Source: Haliea sp. E1-2-M8 (GTDB taxonomy: Bacteria; Pseudomonadota; Gammaproteobacteria; Pseudomonadales; Halieaceae). From it: DNA of 64,000 bases. The notes beneath the pieces were generated by a model that worked only from the letters and a program-made list of their open reading frames with translations, did no database searches and was not told where the DNA came from. How positions within the stretch are numbered: position 1 is the first letter of the stretch; each line of letters begins with the position of its first letter. Of this stretch, positions 9,730 to 17,234 are shown in pieces. The stretch is taken from contig NZ_JAUTDR010000004.1 in assembly GCF_030649675.1 (NCBI RefSeq), positions 124,001 to 188,000 of the forward strand. The letters run 5' to 3'. The translations under genes and the position numbers were made by a program.

Positions 9730-10182
9730 TCAGTACCCCATCCCCTCTTTCTGCGACAAGGCTGTAAGTTCATCCAGGGAGGCCTTGCGCTGCTGGTCGG
9801 TACGCTCCTTGTAAGCCATGACGTCTTTCAGCAGAACCCTGCGGTGCGTCCCTACCTTGCGAAATGGGATCTTCCCCTGTTCCAGCAAGCCAACCAGGAA
9901 AGGCCTGCTGACGTTCAGCAGGTTGGCGGCCTCCTGGGTGCTCAGCTCATGGTGATGAGGAACCAGGCTGATGGCGTTGCCCTTGGACATCTCCGACAAA
10001 ACTTCCAGCAGGATCTGCAGGACGTGGCCTGGCAGGATCAGATCCTCAGTGGGCTGGCTGTCCACCTTCAGCGTCAGTTGCACCCGGTCCACCCCGGCAT
10101 ACTTTGAGAGTGTCCGGCTGGAAACCTTGGCTTGCTCCACTTCGTCCGGATTGGGGAGGTGAAGGATCTCTTGTGCACCCAT
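9730..10182 (-). CDS. Excisionase-type HTH antitoxin paired with the PIN toxin
   Basis: 150 residues from the ATG at 10182, which has CAGGAG at good spacing; a longer reading to 10236 lacks such a site. The core HELSTQEAANLLNVSRPFLVGL followed by GTHRRVLLKDVMAYKER is the excisionase-type winged HTH found in antitoxins of large PIN toxins. An N-terminal extension of about 85 residues probably serves dimerisation. The C-terminal tail (DQQRKASLDELTALSQKEG) is charged and likely binds the toxin. Autoregulation is expected; a tandem repeat lies upstream. Confidence 0.85.
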   Translation of the reverse strand: MGAQEILHLPNPDEVEQAKVSSRTLSKYAGVDRVQLTLKVDSQPTEDLILPGHVLQILLEVLSEMSKGNAISLVPHHHELSTQEAANLLNVSRPFLVGLLEQGKIPFRKVGTHRRVLLKDVMAYKERTDQQRKASLDELTALSQKEGMGY

Positions 10183-10250
10183 GCTCTGTACTCCTGATTT
10201 GTCGTTATGCCGGATCCCGGGCTGCACACCCGGCACGGGCGAACTCTAGC

Positions 10251-10268
10251 ATAAACGAAATAAACGAA
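10251..10268. promoter_or_regulatory. Candidate antitoxin operator: two tandem 9-bp repeats
   Basis: ATAAACGAA occurs twice head-to-tail about 70 bases upstream of the antitoxin start. Read on the minus strand it is TTCGTTTAT twice, followed by a TATGCT hexamer that could be a -10 element. Tandem sites in the promoter are typical of autoregulated toxin-antitoxin operons. No binding evidence. Confidence 0.5.
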
Positions 10269-10383
10269 ACAAGCGCAGAGGAGAGCGACGGGATCCTTGG
10301 AAAGACCGCGTGCGCTTTTAAGGCACTGGCAGGTGCAGGCCCGAGGCCTCTACCGGCGCTCGACAAAGGGTGCTACTCTCAAT

Positions 10384-10420
10384 CTGCAGGGCATTTGGAT
10401 GCCCCGCAGGATTCGAACCC
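10384..10420 (-). other. tRNA-3'-end-like sequence, possible attachment-site scar
   Basis: On the minus strand GGGTTCGAATCC followed by TGCGGGGCATCCA looks like a T-loop, acceptor strand and CCA of a tRNA gene. The 5' T-stem strand does not pair and no anticodon or D arm precedes it, so this is not an intact tRNA. The same bases form an 11-position hairpin (10384-10394 with 10399-10409, one mismatch). With the repeat at 10433 it may mark the edge of the accessory block. The rest of 10269-10577 holds no gene. Confidence 0.4.
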
Positions 10421-10432
10421 TTGAAGTGAACC

Positions 10433-10456
10433 TTTTTGACGGTATTTTTGACGGTA
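10433..10456. repeat. Two tandem 12-bp repeats
   Basis: TTTTTGACGGTA occurs twice without a gap, next to the tRNA-like scar. Short tandem repeats beside an attachment core are often integrase arm-binding sites; no integrase gene is in the window. Confidence 0.6.
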
Positions 10457-10555
10457 TCTGAGGCGAATCGAATAGCAAAAAGCTCCTGAAAAACAAAAGG
10501 TTATCGGAACTTTTCGGGCGGTCTCACACCGACCATTTTCGCGATAACCCGGGAT

Positions 10556-10572
10556 CCGGGCTGGCGGCCCGG
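10556..10572 (-). terminator. Possible terminator after the HiPIP gene
   Basis: CCGGGC and GCCCGG pair across a 5-base loop just beyond the HiPIP stop codon on the minus strand. There is no T-tract. A wider inverted repeat (GGTTATCG at 10499, CGATAACC at 10542) lies further on. Confidence 0.35.
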
Positions 10573-10577
10573 CGCGG

Positions 10578-11114
10578 TCAACCAGACCGCGGGGTATAGG
10601 CGTTGCACCAGCCGGTTCCCTTCACCTGCTTGCCAGCAAACAACGGGCATCCCGCCCATTCGTCGTTCGCCGTTCCCTGGTAGAGCTGACAATTGTTGCA
10701 TGCCTGGCCCTGCTCGTAACGCGGCTGCTCGCTCGCTATTACGTCTTCAGCGTTGTGAACATACGCCAGACTTTTGGCCTGGGGATCGTCCTCACTGAGC
10801 TTGGGCATGGCCCCGTTGCCACCCGCTTGCTGCGCCCCTGCCTGTGTGTCCGCGGCCTCGGCAGGGGACCTTTCCCCGGCAGGCTCCTGGGCAGCCGCCC
10901 GTTCTGAGGCCCTGTCGGTCGCGGGCTGCGTACCTGTGGACTGATTTGGCCTCATCTCCGAGGTGCTGCGGTCGTCTCCGGTCATCGCCGGTGCACGTGG
11001 CTCTTCTTTATCACCGCAGCCTGCCAGCCCGACGAAGGGCGCCAGCAGTGCGCTGCCACCCACGAGCGTAATAAAGCGCCGACGAGCCTCAATTGTTGTC
11101 TCACGATTATCCAT
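10578..11114 (-). CDS. High-potential iron-sulfur protein, Tat-exported lipoprotein with long linker
   Basis: 178 residues. The N-terminus has a twin-arginine signal (EARRRFITLVGG) ending in a lipobox LAGC with C33, so export by Tat and lipid anchoring are predicted. Residues 35-105 are a low-complexity linker rich in A, E, Q, S, T and P. The C-terminal domain carries the four HiPIP cysteines C139, C142, C156 and C170 (CNNCQLYQG, WAGCPLF, GTGWCNAY). HiPIPs are periplasmic electron carriers with a 4Fe-4S cluster. Most are short and soluble; the tether and anchor are the odd part. Confidence 0.9.
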   Translation of the reverse strand: MDNRETTIEARRRFITLVGGSALLAPFVGLAGCGDKEEPRAPAMTGDDRSTSEMRPNQSTGTQPATDRASERAAAQEPAGERSPAEAADTQAGAQQAGGNGAMPKLSEDDPQAKSLAYVHNAEDVIASEQPRYEQGQACNNCQLYQGTANDEWAGCPLFAGKQVKGTGWCNAYTPRSG

Positions 11115-11231
11115 TTCCGGCCTCCTGGTCGATCATCTGTGTCTCAAAAGTGTAGTCGCTCACGCGGCATAATCCAGCGTAGAATGCAGCCGCGACTCCA
11201 GGCTGTTGTACCTGACGAGTGAAATCTACCG

Positions 11232-11687
11232 ATGACAAACTCAGAACATCGACAATTCATGGCCGAAGCACTGCACGAAGCCCGTCAGGGGCTCGCAGAA
11301 GGCGGTATTCCCATAGGTTCAGTGCTGGTGATCGACGACCGTATCGTTGGCCGCGGCCATAACCGCCGCGTGCAGCGTGGCAGCGCGGTGCTGCACGCGG
11401 AGATGGACTGCCTGGAGAATGCCGGGCGCCTGAGCCCGGCGGACTACCGGCGGGCGGTGCTGTATTCTACGCTTTCCCCCTGTGACATGTGCAGCGGGGC
11501 CGTCCTGTTGTACGGGATCCCACGGGTGGTGATCGGCGACAACGAGAACTTCCAGGGGCCCGAGGCTTATCTGAGCCAGCGCGGCGTGGACGCAGAAGTT
11601 CTTAACGATCCCGGCTGTATTGCCCTGATGCGGGATTTCATCGAGTCGCATCCCGAGCTTTGGCACGAGGACATTGGCACCTGCTGA
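11232..11687 (+). CDS. Cytosine deaminase of the yeast FCY1 type
   Basis: 151 residues with the zinc-dependent deaminase signature: H55-A-E57 and C84-DM-C87. The whole length follows yeast cytosine deaminase: GGIPIG near residue 25, RGHNRR, a GSAVLHAEM start of the metal site, STLSPCDMCSGAVLLYGIPR, then ENFQGPEAYL and a C-terminal WHEDIG. That closing segment separates the FCY1 type from TadA and guanine deaminases. It should turn cytosine into uracil for pyrimidine salvage. It is flanked by unrelated genes on the other strand. Confidence 0.82.
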   Translation: MTNSEHRQFMAEALHEARQGLAEGGIPIGSVLVIDDRIVGRGHNRRVQRGSAVLHAEMDCLENAGRLSPADYRRAVLYSTLSPCDMCSGAVLLYGIPRVVIGDNENFQGPEAYLSQRGVDAEVLNDPGCIALMRDFIESHPELWHEDIGTC

Positions 11688-11715
11688 GGGCAAAGTTTAG
11701 CTGCCATTGCGTTCG

Positions 11716-13614
11716 CTAAGTCTGGTTTGCCGCACGGTAACTCGCCACGCGATTGCGCCCTTCCCGCTTTGCCTGGTACAGGGCGTTGTCGGCGGATTGC
11801 AGTAGCATGTTAATGTCCCAAGAGGGCTGGAGGCTGGCGATACCCATGCTCGCAGTCACCCGGATTGACTGGTCCTCGTGAGGAATAATCAGGGCCTCTA
11901 TTTCCTGGCGCAATCTCTCCGCGATGCGTTCTCCGTCTTCGAGGGCCAGGCCCGGCAGCAGGACCAGGAATTCCTCGCCCCCAAAGCGCCCGAACAGATC
12001 ACCGGGGCGGATGTACTGGCGGATACAATCCCCCAGTGAAGCCAGTACCAGGTCCCCGGCGAGATGGCCGTAGCGGTCATTGACGGCTTTGAAGTGGTCG
12101 AGGTCAAGCATGAGCATGGCCAGCGGCTGGCCACTGGTGTTGTACCGGCGGATGGTTCTCTGGCCAAGCTGAAGAAAGCTGCGGCGATTGGCTGCGCCCG
12201 TAAGGTGGTCGGTGGAAGCCAGGCGCTCCAACCGGCTATTGGTCGTGGTCAGCTGGGCGGTGCGCTCCGTTACCCGTTGCTCCAGTTCGTGGTTCCTGGC
12301 CTCCAGGTCACTCTTGGCTTCCCGCAGGGCTGCCTCGGTTGCCTTCAGTTCGGTGAGGTCGTGCTGTACCCCGACAAAATGCGTGGTATCGCCATTGCCG
12401 TCTTTCACCGGCGCGATGCTCAACTCTATCCACAGCGGTTCGCCGCTTTTTCGATAGTTGCGCAGAATGACCTCGCAGACGCGCTGGTCACGGATGGCGT
12501 CGGCTACCTCGGCAACGCCGGGCTGGTCTGGCTCTCTCTCGTTGAGGAATCGACAATTGCGCCCGAGCACCTCTGTGCTGCTGTAGCCGAACAGATGCTC
12601 AAACCCGGGGTTGGTCCAGATGATCGGCGTGTCCGGCTGCCGGGCGTCGGCGATTATGATCGAGTCGCTGGTGGCATGGATGGCCCGGTCCAGAAGCAGG
12701 AGTTGCAGCTTTTGCGAAGTGATCTCCCGCAGGAGCACGGCTGCTCCGACACCCAGTGCGACGAGGATGACGAGGTATTCCTGCAGAATCCATACGGCTT
12801 GCTGTGGATCGAGCCCGCCATAGGGCGCTGCCCCGTGTACCATAAAGCCGATAGCCAGACCGGCGATGAGCAAAATGGCACCGGCGGTACCGGCGACACT
12901 GAATTTCGCCGCAGCCCAGGCGACGGCAGGCAAAAGGATGAGCGGTGATAGGGGCAGCCCTGGCTGGTAGGGGCTGAGGACGCCAAACACGAGAGCACCC
13001 AGGCCCAGGATGAGCAGGCAAAGCAGCAGGTACTCGGCGATGAGTTTCGCGTTGCGTAGCGGCCAGAGTTGTGCGCGGTCGTGCCACAAGGTGACCAGAA
13101 GTGGCGTGATTAGGAGTAAGCCCAGCCCATCTCCCAGCCACCACAGGCGCCAGAGTGTCAGAAAACTGGTTTCGTCCCGGCCCAGCAGAATGTACACCAA
13201 TGCCCCGGCGAGCGCGGCGACGGCGGAAGCCAACAGAGGGCCGGACAGAACGAAAATACCGGCCTGCTGCAGCGTGTCGAAGCGGAAAGGCGCCTTGGTG
13301 AATCGGCGAATCAGGCTGGCGGCGAGGAAAACCTCGAACAGATTGATTACGCCGAAAGCCAGGGCCGCCCAGGTCGGGAAAGCTGGCACATCGGCCAACC
13401 ACTCGGCAAGGATTACCGCGGGTATGACGCTGATCCAGTCGCGTCTGGGCAGGATCAACAGCGCGGCGAGAACCACGGCATTTGGCGGCCAGACAATGGC
13501 GATACCCCCGGGGGTGATCGTCTGGGTCACACCCAGGTAAGCACCGCCCCAGTAGGCAACCCCTACCAGCAGTGCAATCGACAGACTGCGGAGGAAATGA
13601 GGGTGGTCGGCCAT
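11716..13614 (-). CDS. MASE1-LOV/PAS-GGDEF diguanylate cyclase
   Basis: 632 residues. Residues about 8-300 are a MASE1 membrane sensor: repeated hydrophobic helices and the TPGGIAIVWPPNAVVLA signature. A PAS domain follows with a LOV-type core LGRNCRFL (C354), NYRKSGEPLW and HFVGVQHD. A coiled segment leads to a GGDEF domain with FGRFGGEEF, the active form, so it should make c-di-GMP. C354 sits where LOV domains bond flavin in blue light. The Asn of the usual FWN is Ile here (LWI), so light sensing needs testing. Confidence 0.9.
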   Translation of the reverse strand: MADHPHFLRSLSIALLVGVAYWGGAYLGVTQTITPGGIAIVWPPNAVVLAALLILPRRDWISVIPAVILAEWLADVPAFPTWAALAFGVINLFEVFLAASLIRRFTKAPFRFDTLQQAGIFVLSGPLLASAVAALAGALVYILLGRDETSFLTLWRLWWLGDGLGLLLITPLLVTLWHDRAQLWPLRNAKLIAEYLLLCLLILGLGALVFGVLSPYQPGLPLSPLILLPAVAWAAAKFSVAGTAGAILLIAGLAIGFMVHGAAPYGGLDPQQAVWILQEYLVILVALGVGAAVLLREITSQKLQLLLLDRAIHATSDSIIIADARQPDTPIIWTNPGFEHLFGYSSTEVLGRNCRFLNEREPDQPGVAEVADAIRDQRVCEVILRNYRKSGEPLWIELSIAPVKDGNGDTTHFVGVQHDLTELKATEAALREAKSDLEARNHELEQRVTERTAQLTTTNSRLERLASTDHLTGAANRRSFLQLGQRTIRRYNTSGQPLAMLMLDLDHFKAVNDRYGHLAGDLVLASLGDCIRQYIRPGDLFGRFGGEEFLVLLPGLALEDGERIAERLRQEIEALIIPHEDQSIRVTASMGIASLQPSWDINMLLQSADNALYQAKREGRNRVASYRAANQT

Positions 13615-13772
13615 CCGTCATGATTGCATGGCGGTTACTCCCCGTCCAGCACCCTTCCGCGGGCGCCTCGACTGTGTGCGTCGATCAATACAGCGGCTCA
13701 GCCACACCAGCAGGAGCCAGCGCCAACCTTCTATTTGTGAGTCAGGTTGTTCTGCGCTCGCGAAAGCTGATG

Positions 13773-13778
13773 TATACT
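13773..13778 (+). promoter_or_regulatory. Possible -10 element of the sorting-signal protein gene
   Basis: TATACT lies about 40 bases before the start codon at 13817. A weak TTCTGC is 17 bases upstream. An AGGGGA ribosome site follows at 13806. Confidence 0.35.
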
Positions 13779-13816
13779 CCCGGCTGAAAAAAATACAAAT
13801 CGTCAGGGGAAAGTAC

Positions 13817-14542
13817 ATGTTGTATCGCTCAAACAGATTTTTTTTGGCAATACTGGCAATGCTGTTGGCCCAGAATGTGAGTGCCGCAGAAGTCCTGGTA
13901 AATGGTGGTTTTGAAAGCGGGGACTTTACCGGTTGGAGTGTCACGGCGAACGGAGCCAGCAGCTGTGATAGCGACTGGACCGTTGTAACGACAAATAGTA
14001 TATGCTCGTCCGTTTCTGATCCGGCTCCAGCTGAAGGGGTCTATCAGGCGGCCAATAGCTTCGACGGTAACGGCCCGCAGGAGTTCCGCCTTGTACAAGC
14101 GGTCAGCGTACCGTCTGGCGTTCAAGCTGCCACTCTATCCTGGCAACAACAATACAGAGTGAGCAATGGTGGAACAGAGCCGCGGACGTTTGAGGTCTTG
14201 ATTACAGACGCCGCTGATAGCGCTACATTGGCAACGATTGATTCACAGAGTTTCACCGGGTCTACAAACAGTGGCGGTTGGGACACGATCAGTTTCGATA
14301 TATCCAGCGCGCTCGCGCCACTGGCCGGTCAGTCGGTCAATATCGTGTTCAGAAACTTTATTCCCGAGGCTTTTACAGGTCCGGGCAATTTTGCGCTGGA
14401 TGATGTATCTCTGGATATTACCGCTGCCGAACCTGCTCCTGTTCCTGTTCCCTTGCTCCCGGTTTGGGCGCTTTTGCTGCTGGGCGCGCTCGTCACTGGC
14501 GTTGCTGGACGGCACTCACGTCGCATCCGCAACCCCAGGTAG
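13817..14542 (+). CDS. Secreted protein with C-terminal sorting-type tail (PEP/IPTL-CTERM-like)
   Basis: 241 residues from the ATG preceded by AGGGGA. A signal peptide (MLYRSNRFFLAILAMLLA, cleavage near VSAAE) leads to a beta-rich domain beginning VLVNGGFESGDFTGW, the opening of many carbohydrate-binding-like surface domains; two Cys near residues 54 and 65 may pair. The end has the three-part tail of surface-sorted proteins: P-rich spacer and LLPVW, a hydrophobic helix, then a basic GRHSRRIRNPR cluster. That suggests processing by an exosortase-like or rhomboid-type protease, not seen in this window. Function unknown. Confidence 0.75.
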   Translation: MLYRSNRFFLAILAMLLAQNVSAAEVLVNGGFESGDFTGWSVTANGASSCDSDWTVVTTNSICSSVSDPAPAEGVYQAANSFDGNGPQEFRLVQAVSVPSGVQAATLSWQQQYRVSNGGTEPRTFEVLITDAADSATLATIDSQSFTGSTNSGGWDTISFDISSALAPLAGQSVNIVFRNFIPEAFTGPGNFALDDVSLDITAAEPAPVPVPLLPVWALLLLGALVTGVAGRHSRRIRNPR

Positions 14543-14558
14543 CAGGGCGCGGGTGTAA

Positions 14559-14596
14559 GGGCTACCAGGGCTACACAGGGATATTCCTGGTAGCCC
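14559..14596. terminator. Hairpin between convergent genes
   Basis: GGGCTACCAGG (14559-14569) and CCTGGTAGCCC (14586-14596) form a perfect 11-bp stem with a 16-base loop, between a plus-strand stop at 14542 and a minus-strand stop at 14658. It can work both ways; no T-tract follows. Confidence 0.65.
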
Positions 14597-14657
14597 TGGC
14601 TTTCCAACTCCCTTTGAGTGGACTTGCCATTCAAGGCGGTACCTGACCCCCGAATTC

Positions 14658-15584
14658 TTACTCCCCGTCCAGCACCCGCCCCAGGGTCACCTCGCCCATG
14701 ATGGTGGTCCGGTTGATCACCCGCCGCACCCCCGGTGGCGTGCCGGTGGCACAGTGCATGATGCGCCAGTTGTCCCAGAGAACCATGTCGCCTTCCTGCC
14801 ACTGGTGAAAGTAGTGGAACTCGGGCTTGCGGGTGTGGGCCACCAGGCGCTCCAGCAGCTCGATGGACTCGTCGTTGGACAGGCCGAATTTCTGCGGGGT
14901 GATCACCCGGTCCAGGAACTGCTCGACGATCTCCAGCACCTTGCGCCCACTGACGGGGTGGGTGACCACGGCGGGATACACGGCATCGGCGAAGTCGGGA
15001 AAGCCAATATCCGTTGGCTTGCGGGGAAGGTTTTCCCCCGGCTGGTAGCCTTCGAGATTCACGTAGCGCATGTGCTTGCGCTGCATGCTGAAGCTGTAGG
15101 CGACTTCCAGTTTTTCCAGCAGTGTCCGGGTTTCCTCATCCAGAGTATCCCAGGCCAGGGCCAGGTCGCCGAACCCGGTGAGACCTTCGCTGGACGGTAC
15201 TTGCACCGCCGTGAGCACCGCGCCGTGGTTGGGGCGGGCGGTGTAGTGCAGGTCCATGTGCCAGTCCAGCCGGCCGACAATGGGCTCGCCGTTGTAGTGG
15301 GCGAGCATGTAGTTGTCCTTTTCGGTGCCATTCTCCAGTACGAACAGCTCCGGGTATTCGTCGGAGGTCTTTACCTTCAGCGGGTGTAGCTCCAGCGGCC
15401 CGAAAATGCGGCTGAATTCGATCTGGTTTTCCGGGGTGATGGCCTGGCCACGGAACAGCAGCAGCCCGTATTCATACCAGAGATCACGCAGCTCCTGCTT
15501 GAGTGCGTCGCTGAAGGGCTGGGTGATATCGAAGCCGCTCACTTCGGCGCCGATGTGTTGCAGGGGGGTGACGGTCAGCGTCAT
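14658..15584 (-). CDS. TauD/TfdA-family Fe(II)/2-oxoglutarate dioxygenase
   Basis: 308 residues, normal for the family. The iron ligands are H109-x-D111 in RLDWHMDLHY and a distal H277 in WRIMHCATG; arginines near 288-292 should bind 2-oxoglutarate. Members hydroxylate small acids or sulfonates, often releasing sulfite or breaking an ether bond. The specific substrate cannot be read from the sequence. It is the last gene of a TetR-aldolase-dioxygenase operon, 47 bases after the aldolase, with an AAGGA ribosome site. Joint action on one substrate is likely. Confidence 0.9.
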   Translation of the reverse strand: MTLTVTPLQHIGAEVSGFDITQPFSDALKQELRDLWYEYGLLLFRGQAITPENQIEFSRIFGPLELHPLKVKTSDEYPELFVLENGTEKDNYMLAHYNGEPIVGRLDWHMDLHYTARPNHGAVLTAVQVPSSEGLTGFGDLALAWDTLDEETRTLLEKLEVAYSFSMQRKHMRYVNLEGYQPGENLPRKPTDIGFPDFADAVYPAVVTHPVSGRKVLEIVEQFLDRVITPQKFGLSNDESIELLERLVAHTRKPEFHYFHQWQEGDMVLWDNWRIMHCATGTPPGVRRVINRTTIMGEVTLGRVLDGE

Positions 15585-15631
15585 GGGTTTTCCTTAATCG
15601 GTGATCGTGAATGGGCGTTGTGGGGCGGGGC

Positions 15632-16411
15632 TTATTCCAGCACCCGCGGGTCGCGGCGAATTTCCCGCCGGGCCATGGCTTCCCAGAGGAAAGGGAAGCC
15701 GTTGCTGTCGGTCATCTTGCCGGTGGCAGCTGCAATTTTCGGATCCAGAGGCTGGCCGTTGCCCAGTGCCTCCACCCGCCAGGCCAGCCGACAGCGCCAT
15801 TCCAGGGTGATGGCGCGCAGGTGGGCCTGGCGCACATCCTTGCCCACCAGGAACACGCCGTGGTTGGCCAGCAGCGCCCATTTGTGCTCGCCCAGCGCCT
15901 CGACGGCGGCGCGGCCTTCCTTCTCGTCGTTCACCGTGCCGTGGTATTCGTCGAATACGACCGGGTCGCTGTCCACCAGCGCGGAAGTCTGGTCGTAGAT
16001 CGGCGGCACCCGCTTGCAGGCGGCCCAGACCGAGCCCCACTCCGGGTGGTTGTGGATTACCACCCGCACGTCCTCCCGCAGGCTGTGCATGTCGCGATGC
16101 ACGTTGATCGCCGGGGTAACGTTCCAGCGGCCGTCGAGAATCTTGCCCTGCTCGTCGATTGTGAGAATGTCAGAGGCGCAGACTTCGTCCCAGGCCAGTT
16201 CCCAGGGATTTACCAGCATGGTGCCGTCATCCAGGCGCAGGGTGATATGGCCGGCGATGTGATCGTTGTAGCCCTCGCGGATCAGCACCCGGCACAGCAG
16301 GGCCAGCTCCTGATGCGGCGTCAGGGGCTGCATGATCGGGTAGCGGCCAGGGTTCGGTACCAGCGGGGCGAGTACTTTCCAGTTGATGCTGGAGTCATCC
16401 TTGTAATTCAT
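15632..16411 (-). CDS. Class II aldolase/adducin-family protein
   Basis: 259 residues. Zinc-site motifs are present: GHITLRLDDG, VVIHNHPEWGSVWAAC, and LLANHGVFLVG. The family includes fuculose-phosphate aldolase, ribulose-phosphate epimerase and decarboxylases. The long C-terminal region (LAWRVEALGNGQPLDP onward) is like members annotated only as class II aldolase in catabolic operons. It overlaps the upstream TetR gene by 17 bases and has GAGGA before its ATG, so it is coupled to the regulator. Confidence 0.9.
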   Translation of the reverse strand: MNYKDDSSINWKVLAPLVPNPGRYPIMQPLTPHQELALLCRVLIREGYNDHIAGHITLRLDDGTMLVNPWELAWDEVCASDILTIDEQGKILDGRWNVTPAINVHRDMHSLREDVRVVIHNHPEWGSVWAACKRVPPIYDQTSALVDSDPVVFDEYHGTVNDEKEGRAAVEALGEHKWALLANHGVFLVGKDVRQAHLRAITLEWRCRLAWRVEALGNGQPLDPKIAAATGKMTDSNGFPFLWEAMARREIRRDPRVLE

Positions 16412-17114
16412 TATCTGGATCCTCAGGTGGTGGGTGATTGGGTGCGGCTGATGGCGTGGCGGGCTGCAGGGCGTGAACCAACAGCAGTTGCTGGAGTTCG
16501 CTGCGGAAAGTGGCGCTCCCCAGCCAGTCAGGGTGCTCGTCCACGGCCCGGGCGGTTGCCTCGGTCAGGGTGGTGGCAATCAGGAAGGCGCGGATTGCGG
16601 CCGTCGCCGCCGGCATGTCCGACCGGTGGTGAAGCAGTAGCTCCTGCAGCCACTCTTCCAGCGAGCTGGTTGCGACGTAGCGGCGGACGCTGGCATGGAC
16701 AAGGGTGTCGAAGCCGATCTCCCGGTGGTAGCCCCGGTAGACCTCGCCGTGCCGCTGCAACAGGCGCTGGTGGCGCTGGCAGGTGACCACCACCAGCTCG
16801 CGCAGGGTGTCCTCCAGAGACCGCCAGCGCAGGGCGCCGAGATAGCGGGTTTCGCTGGCGAGTTGGTCGGCTTCCTCGGGAGCGTCCTCCAGCAGGACAT
16901 CGAGCAGCACCGCTTCCTTGTTGGGATAGTACTGGTAGAAGGAGCCGATGGTGACGCCCGCCATATCAGCGATGCGCTGGGCCGTCAGGGTGTCCGCGCT
17001 GCTGTCTTGCAGGATGCGCCGACAGGCCTCGCGAATGGACGCAACCAGGAGCCGCGAGCGGGCCTGCTGGGGCTGGCGTCGGGTGGCCTGCAACCTGTTG
17101 TCGGGATTCGTCAT
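16395..17114 (-). CDS. TetR-family transcriptional regulator
   Basis: 239 residues. The N-terminal HTH is typical: IREACRRILQD, ADTLTAQRIADMAGVTIGSF, YQYYPNKEAVL. The C-terminal ligand domain is helical and ends in a proline-rich tail. It heads the operon and overlaps the aldolase gene, so it probably controls its own operon in response to the substrate or product of the aldolase and dioxygenase. The upstream space to the next stop is about 120 bases; TTGTGC and TAGGGT 16 bases apart there could be the promoter. Confidence 0.9.
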   Translation of the reverse strand: MTNPDNRLQATRRQPQQARSRLLVASIREACRRILQDSSADTLTAQRIADMAGVTIGSFYQYYPNKEAVLLDVLLEDAPEEADQLASETRYLGALRWRSLEDTLRELVVVTCQRHQRLLQRHGEVYRGYHREIGFDTLVHASVRRYVATSSLEEWLQELLLHHRSDMPAATAAIRAFLIATTLTEATARAVDEHPDWLGSATFRSELQQLLLVHALQPATPSAAPNHPPPEDPDNELQG

Positions 17115-17210
17115 GGGTTACACCCTAACGCAGCAGCGTTTTGGCACAACTCGCGTTCAGGAATGACTCGGCCGGTGATAATGCACTGTTTTTAAATGAA
17201 AATCCCGTAA

Positions 17211-17230
17211 AATCCGATGGTACTCGGATT
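17211..17230 (-). terminator. Intrinsic terminator of the barrel-protein gene
   Basis: Read on the minus strand, AATCCGA pairs with TCGGATT over a 6-base loop, 4 bases after the stop codon, and the stem runs into TTTT. Confidence 0.6.
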
Positions 17231-17234
17231 CCCT

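Noticed and set aside
10384-10460. Intact tRNA gene
   Set aside because: Only the T-loop and acceptor end are present; the T-stem does not pair and there is no anticodon arm.
15611-16786. 391-residue plus-strand open frame
   Set aside because: Opposite the class II aldolase and TetR genes, which have full motifs; no motif of its own.
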